Shown piece by piece: positions 61,514 to 64,000 of a DNA stretch of 64,000 bases (its first letter is position 1; each line of letters opens with the position of its first letter). A program made the position numbers and the translations under genes. Where the stretch lies: the NCBI RefSeq assembly GCF_030503875.2, contig NZ_CP129968.2:3958894-4022893 (forward strand). Reading direction: 5' to 3'. Source of the stretch: Marivirga arenosa (GTDB lineage: Bacteria; Bacteroidota; Bacteroidia; Cytophagales; Cyclobacteriaceae). Under the pieces are notes generated by a model that made no database searches, was not told the DNA's origin, and saw only the letters and a list, made by a program, of their open reading frames with translations.

Positions 61514-64000
61514 CTAAATAATTCTAAATATCCAGTTACTGCTTCTGATCCATCATTTTTATCAATGACGTAGAAATATGTCCCATCAGGCAAAATCTTT
61601 TCGCCTGCATAAATTCCTCTATTTCCAAAACCACTAAATGTATTGGAACTATTATCATAGCCTTCAGTAGAGAAGACTAATGCACCTGCTCTATTATAAA
61701 TTTGAACTCTGTTTCCTTCAAAATTTGAAATACAGCCAATCTCCCAAACATCATTCTCACCATCATTATTAGGTGAAATACCATTGAATACGTTGATCTC
61801 TGCAGGAACCGAGAACTCTCTGGTGTATTCACAACCATTGCTTCCGATTACTGTAACTGAGTAATTACCAGCAGTAAACTCATCAAATGATTCGCCATAA
61901 GCTGTACCATAAGGCGTATCCCATTCGATAGACCTATATTCATATTCATCATTAATAGTAATAGTAGCTAATCCATTATATTCACCACATAATTCTGGCT
62001 CAATGCTTAAGCTAATTTCTGGCGCCACTCTCCCATCTTCAATTTCAACTAAAGTTGGTTCCGAAACACAACCTGAAACTGTATCGGTAGCTATAACATA
62101 GTAGGTTCCGACTCCTAATTCATTAACATCAGGGGCTAAGAATTCTGCTGAATCGGACACCTCACCAAAATACCATCTATATTCATAATTTGGATTAAGG
62201 TCAGATGCAGAGATTTCTGCAGCACCGTTTGGCTCCTCACAACTATCAAATAAAGCTGTTATTTCTACTTCTGGCGATGGCACAACCGTTAAATCTTCTG
62301 TAATCGTGATATTAGATTCCCAAATACAGTTTGTTGTGGTATTCCTATAGCTTATAGTATACTCAGTCGCTGCCAATTCTGAATTAATTCTTCCACTATA
62401 CTCTTCTCCTCCATTTGGATATGATTCTGATCTAAACCATAGCACTTCAAATCTGGAAGTTACGAATGCTGTATCCGCTGGATCTTCTTCATCTACATAA
62501 TATATTATGGCTTCAGCTACTCCGTTCACTTTATCCGGATCGCAATAGGTGTTCGGACTAATTTGATTTAACTTCAACTGAGGTACCTCAATCAATTCTT
62601 CAATTGAGAAGTTAATGATTTCTGAAGTACAAGCTGGAGCATCCAGATCGATGGCTTCAACTGTATAATCCCCAACCGGTATATCTCTTAACCATGGACC
62701 TGTAAAATCTGCTTGACTTTTTACGCTGTTCCCCTCATACCAGTTAAATTGGAAATTACCCTCCATATTGTAAATCTGAGCATAGGCTGCACCATTTGGA
62801 CTACCACAATTAGTAACTGGAGCCGTAGTCAGAGATATCTTAGGTAATTCTGGAGAAAACTCAACATAAAATTGGGCAGTAGACGAACAGTTTGTTAAGG
62901 TGCTATATACTTCAACTGAATAATAGCCACTATCTAAAGCATTAATTCTGTTTGCATTACCAATTTCAGTGGCAGATACCTCTATTGGTAAATCTCCTTG
63001 ATACCAGGTAAAAATATAGCCATCCGTTTGCCCCCCATCAGCTGAAACTTCCAAGAAACCATCGGGTGTGTTAGGATCACAATCAGTATTAGGTTTGGCA
63101 TCTAATAACTCAATAGCCGGGCTTGTTGCTGTAAAAGGAATTTCAACTTCAATCGGTTGTTCCGTGATACAGCTTGTAGCTGAATTGGTGATCATCACAT
63201 AATAAGTTCCCGCTGGTTGAGCAGTAATGGTTTCAGTAGTTTCTCCACTAATTAAACCATTAGCATCAAAGCTTTCATAATACCACTCATAAGTGAAATC
63301 GCTTGGTAGCCCAGGACTTAATGAAGCCACCGTGATTGCTCCTGAATCGAAACAATCTGATTGTGGAGTAATATCAAACGTGACATCTTTCGCAACATCT
63401 ATTGTTAAGTCTTCCAATAAATAAAAAGATTCAATGCTAGAACATGCTTGTCCAGGAGCAGTGTTATCTGTAACACGTACCGTATAATTACCTGCCGATA
63501 ATCCGCTTATGGTTTCTCCAGAAGCTCCAGAAATTTGTGAAGCTGGTACTGGACTTGATGTATTATCTAAACCTATAAACCATTCATAAGTAAAATCAGC
63601 AAGAGGCTCACCATTTACTGAAGCGCTTATGCTTCCGTTGGGATTAGCTGGGTCGCAACTTGAATTAGGTGCATTTTCGACAATTACTATATCAGGTCTT
63701 ATTGCAGCATCTAACACTTCAACTCTCACAATATTTGATATACATGTTGATCCCGGATTTTCACCAGCATTTCTAATCGCCTCAACATAATATTCTCCGG
63801 GAGATAGGTTTAATAATGTATTCGTTATTTCTCCAGATATCTCATTTCCACTGGTATAATTGGCTTCTCCGTTATACCATCTAAAAGTATAATTATTAAT
63901 AGCACTAGGATCAATACTGTTTACCGTAATACTTCCACTTGGAGTACAATTAGTAGCATCCGTTACAGATATATCAGCTCTGCGAAGAATAATAGGTTGC
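61510..64000 (-). CDS. Giant type IX-secreted protein with Ig-like repeats and gliding-motility C-terminal domain (partial)
   Basis: At least 830 residues are visible and the frame stays open through the right edge, so the N-terminus is missing. Repeats of about 90-110 residues recur, each with a Cys near a D-P/P-N-G motif (NSSCDPANPNGSISASVNG; NTDCDPNTPDGFLEVSADGG; NTYCDPDKVNGVAEAI; DSCEEPNGAAEISAS), then a Y/F-x-W-Y/F strand and a YYVxxxDxxxxC closing strand. This is the SprB-repeat pattern. The C-terminus VFNGISPNNDGENDVWEIG, ending GYLELFR, is the gliding-motility-associated (CHU_C) T9SS type B sorting domain. It is coupled to the PorP/SprF gene. Confidence 0.92.
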   Translation of the reverse strand, partial: QPIILRRADISVTDATNCTPSGSITVNSIDPSAINNYTFRWYNGEANYTSGNEISGEITNTLLNLSPGEYYVEAIRNAGENPGSTCISNIVRVEVLDAAIRPDIVIVENAPNSSCDPANPNGSISASVNGEPLADFTYEWFIGLDNTSSPVPASQISGASGETISGLSAGNYTVRVTDNTAPGQACSSIESFYLLEDLTIDVAKDVTFDITPQSDCFDSGAITVASLSPGLPSDFTYEWYYESFDANGLISGETTETITAQPAGTYYVMITNSATSCITEQPIEVEIPFTATSPAIELLDAKPNTDCDPNTPDGFLEVSADGGQTDGYIFTWYQGDLPIEVSATEIGNANRINALDSGYYSVEVYSTLTNCSSTAQFYVEFSPELPKISLTTAPVTNCGSPNGAAYAQIYNMEGNFQFNWYEGNSVKSQADFTGPWLRDIPVGDYTVEAIDLDAPACTSEIINFSIEELIEVPQLKLNQISPNTYCDPDKVNGVAEAIIYYVDEEDPADTAFVTSRFEVLWFRSESYPNGGEEYSGRINSELAATEYTISYRNTTTNCIWESNITITEDLTVVPSPEVEITALFDSCEEPNGAAEISASDLNPNYEYRWYFGEVSDSAEFLAPDVNELGVGTYYVIATDTVSGCVSEPTLVEIEDGRVAPEISLSIEPELCGEYNGLATITINDEYEYRSIEWDTPYGTAYGESFDEFTAGNYSVTVIGSNGCEYTREFSVPAEINVFNGISPNNDGENDVWEIGCISNFEGNRVQIYNRAGALVFSTEGYDNSSNTFSGFGNRGIYAGEKILPDGTYFYVIDKNDGSEAVTGYLELFR

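Overview
The window comes from a low-GC, marine-type gliding member of the Bacteroidota, most likely the Cytophagales (Marivirga/Fulvivirga-like; the genus is a guess). The reasons are: a PorP/SprF-type protein next to a giant secreted protein ending in a gliding-motility (type IX secretion) domain, a fused SecDF, a stand-alone GT5 domain beside a DUF4270 lipoprotein and glmS, a bacterial geranylgeranylglyceryl-phosphate synthase, very weak Shine-Dalgarno signals and TAnnTTTG-type -7 boxes.

Layout. 1-9.2 kb: housekeeping genes (MscS channel fragment, ppa, a GIN-domain adhesin-like protein, a short Cys-rich membrane protein, mazG, amt, pyrF, lolA-like, ftsK, tRNA-His). 9.4-27.5 kb: one co-directional surface-polysaccharide locus. 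A dehydrogenase, aminotransferase, acetyltransferase and oxidoreductase plus a 2-epimerase can make UDP-2,3-diacetamido-uronic acids. Wzx, two Wzy_C-type proteins, several GT4 transferases, a PIG-L deacetylase beside an LpxD-like acyltransferase, an SDR epimerase and a WecA-like initiating enzyme complete it. One GT in the locus is a chimeric pseudogene with three in-frame stops. 27.5-43.1 kb: core genes (glmS, DUF4270, GT5; divergent panC-panD and lipid/LPS genes; acyl-CoA dehydrogenase; AraC regulator; GGGP synthase; a GlcNAc/MurNAc kinase-murQ pair; SprT-like protein; a HisA-like protein lacking the usual catalytic Asp). 53.2-64 kb: secDF, a histidine kinase, small membrane/secreted proteins, an AraC regulator, a PorP/SprF protein and a partial type IX-secreted giant protein.

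The most striking region is 43.2-53.0 kb. From 43,232 to about 48,990 it reads as an array of seven integron-type gene cassettes without an integrase in view (a CALIN-like array). Every cassette starts with GTT plus 6-7 bases, and each ends with the reverse complement of its own start (8/9 to 10/10 matches). That end box opens a long imperfect inverted repeat which closes at the next GTT, and all cassette genes lie on the same strand. The sites are mostly 160-250 bp, long for attC, and fall into two related families. The array is broken on the right: the last site has lost its right arm exactly where foreign-looking sequence begins, which carries a GC-richer S9 peptidase gene. Further cassette debris follows (a half site, a duplicated gene leader, a tiny membrane protein).

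Other points: two copies of an ~80-bp element bounded by a 15-bp near-palindrome, 35 kb apart; and an intrinsic-terminator-like hairpin lying inside the signal-peptide codons of the DUF4270 lipoprotein. All calls come from reading the sequence and translations. No database search was run.
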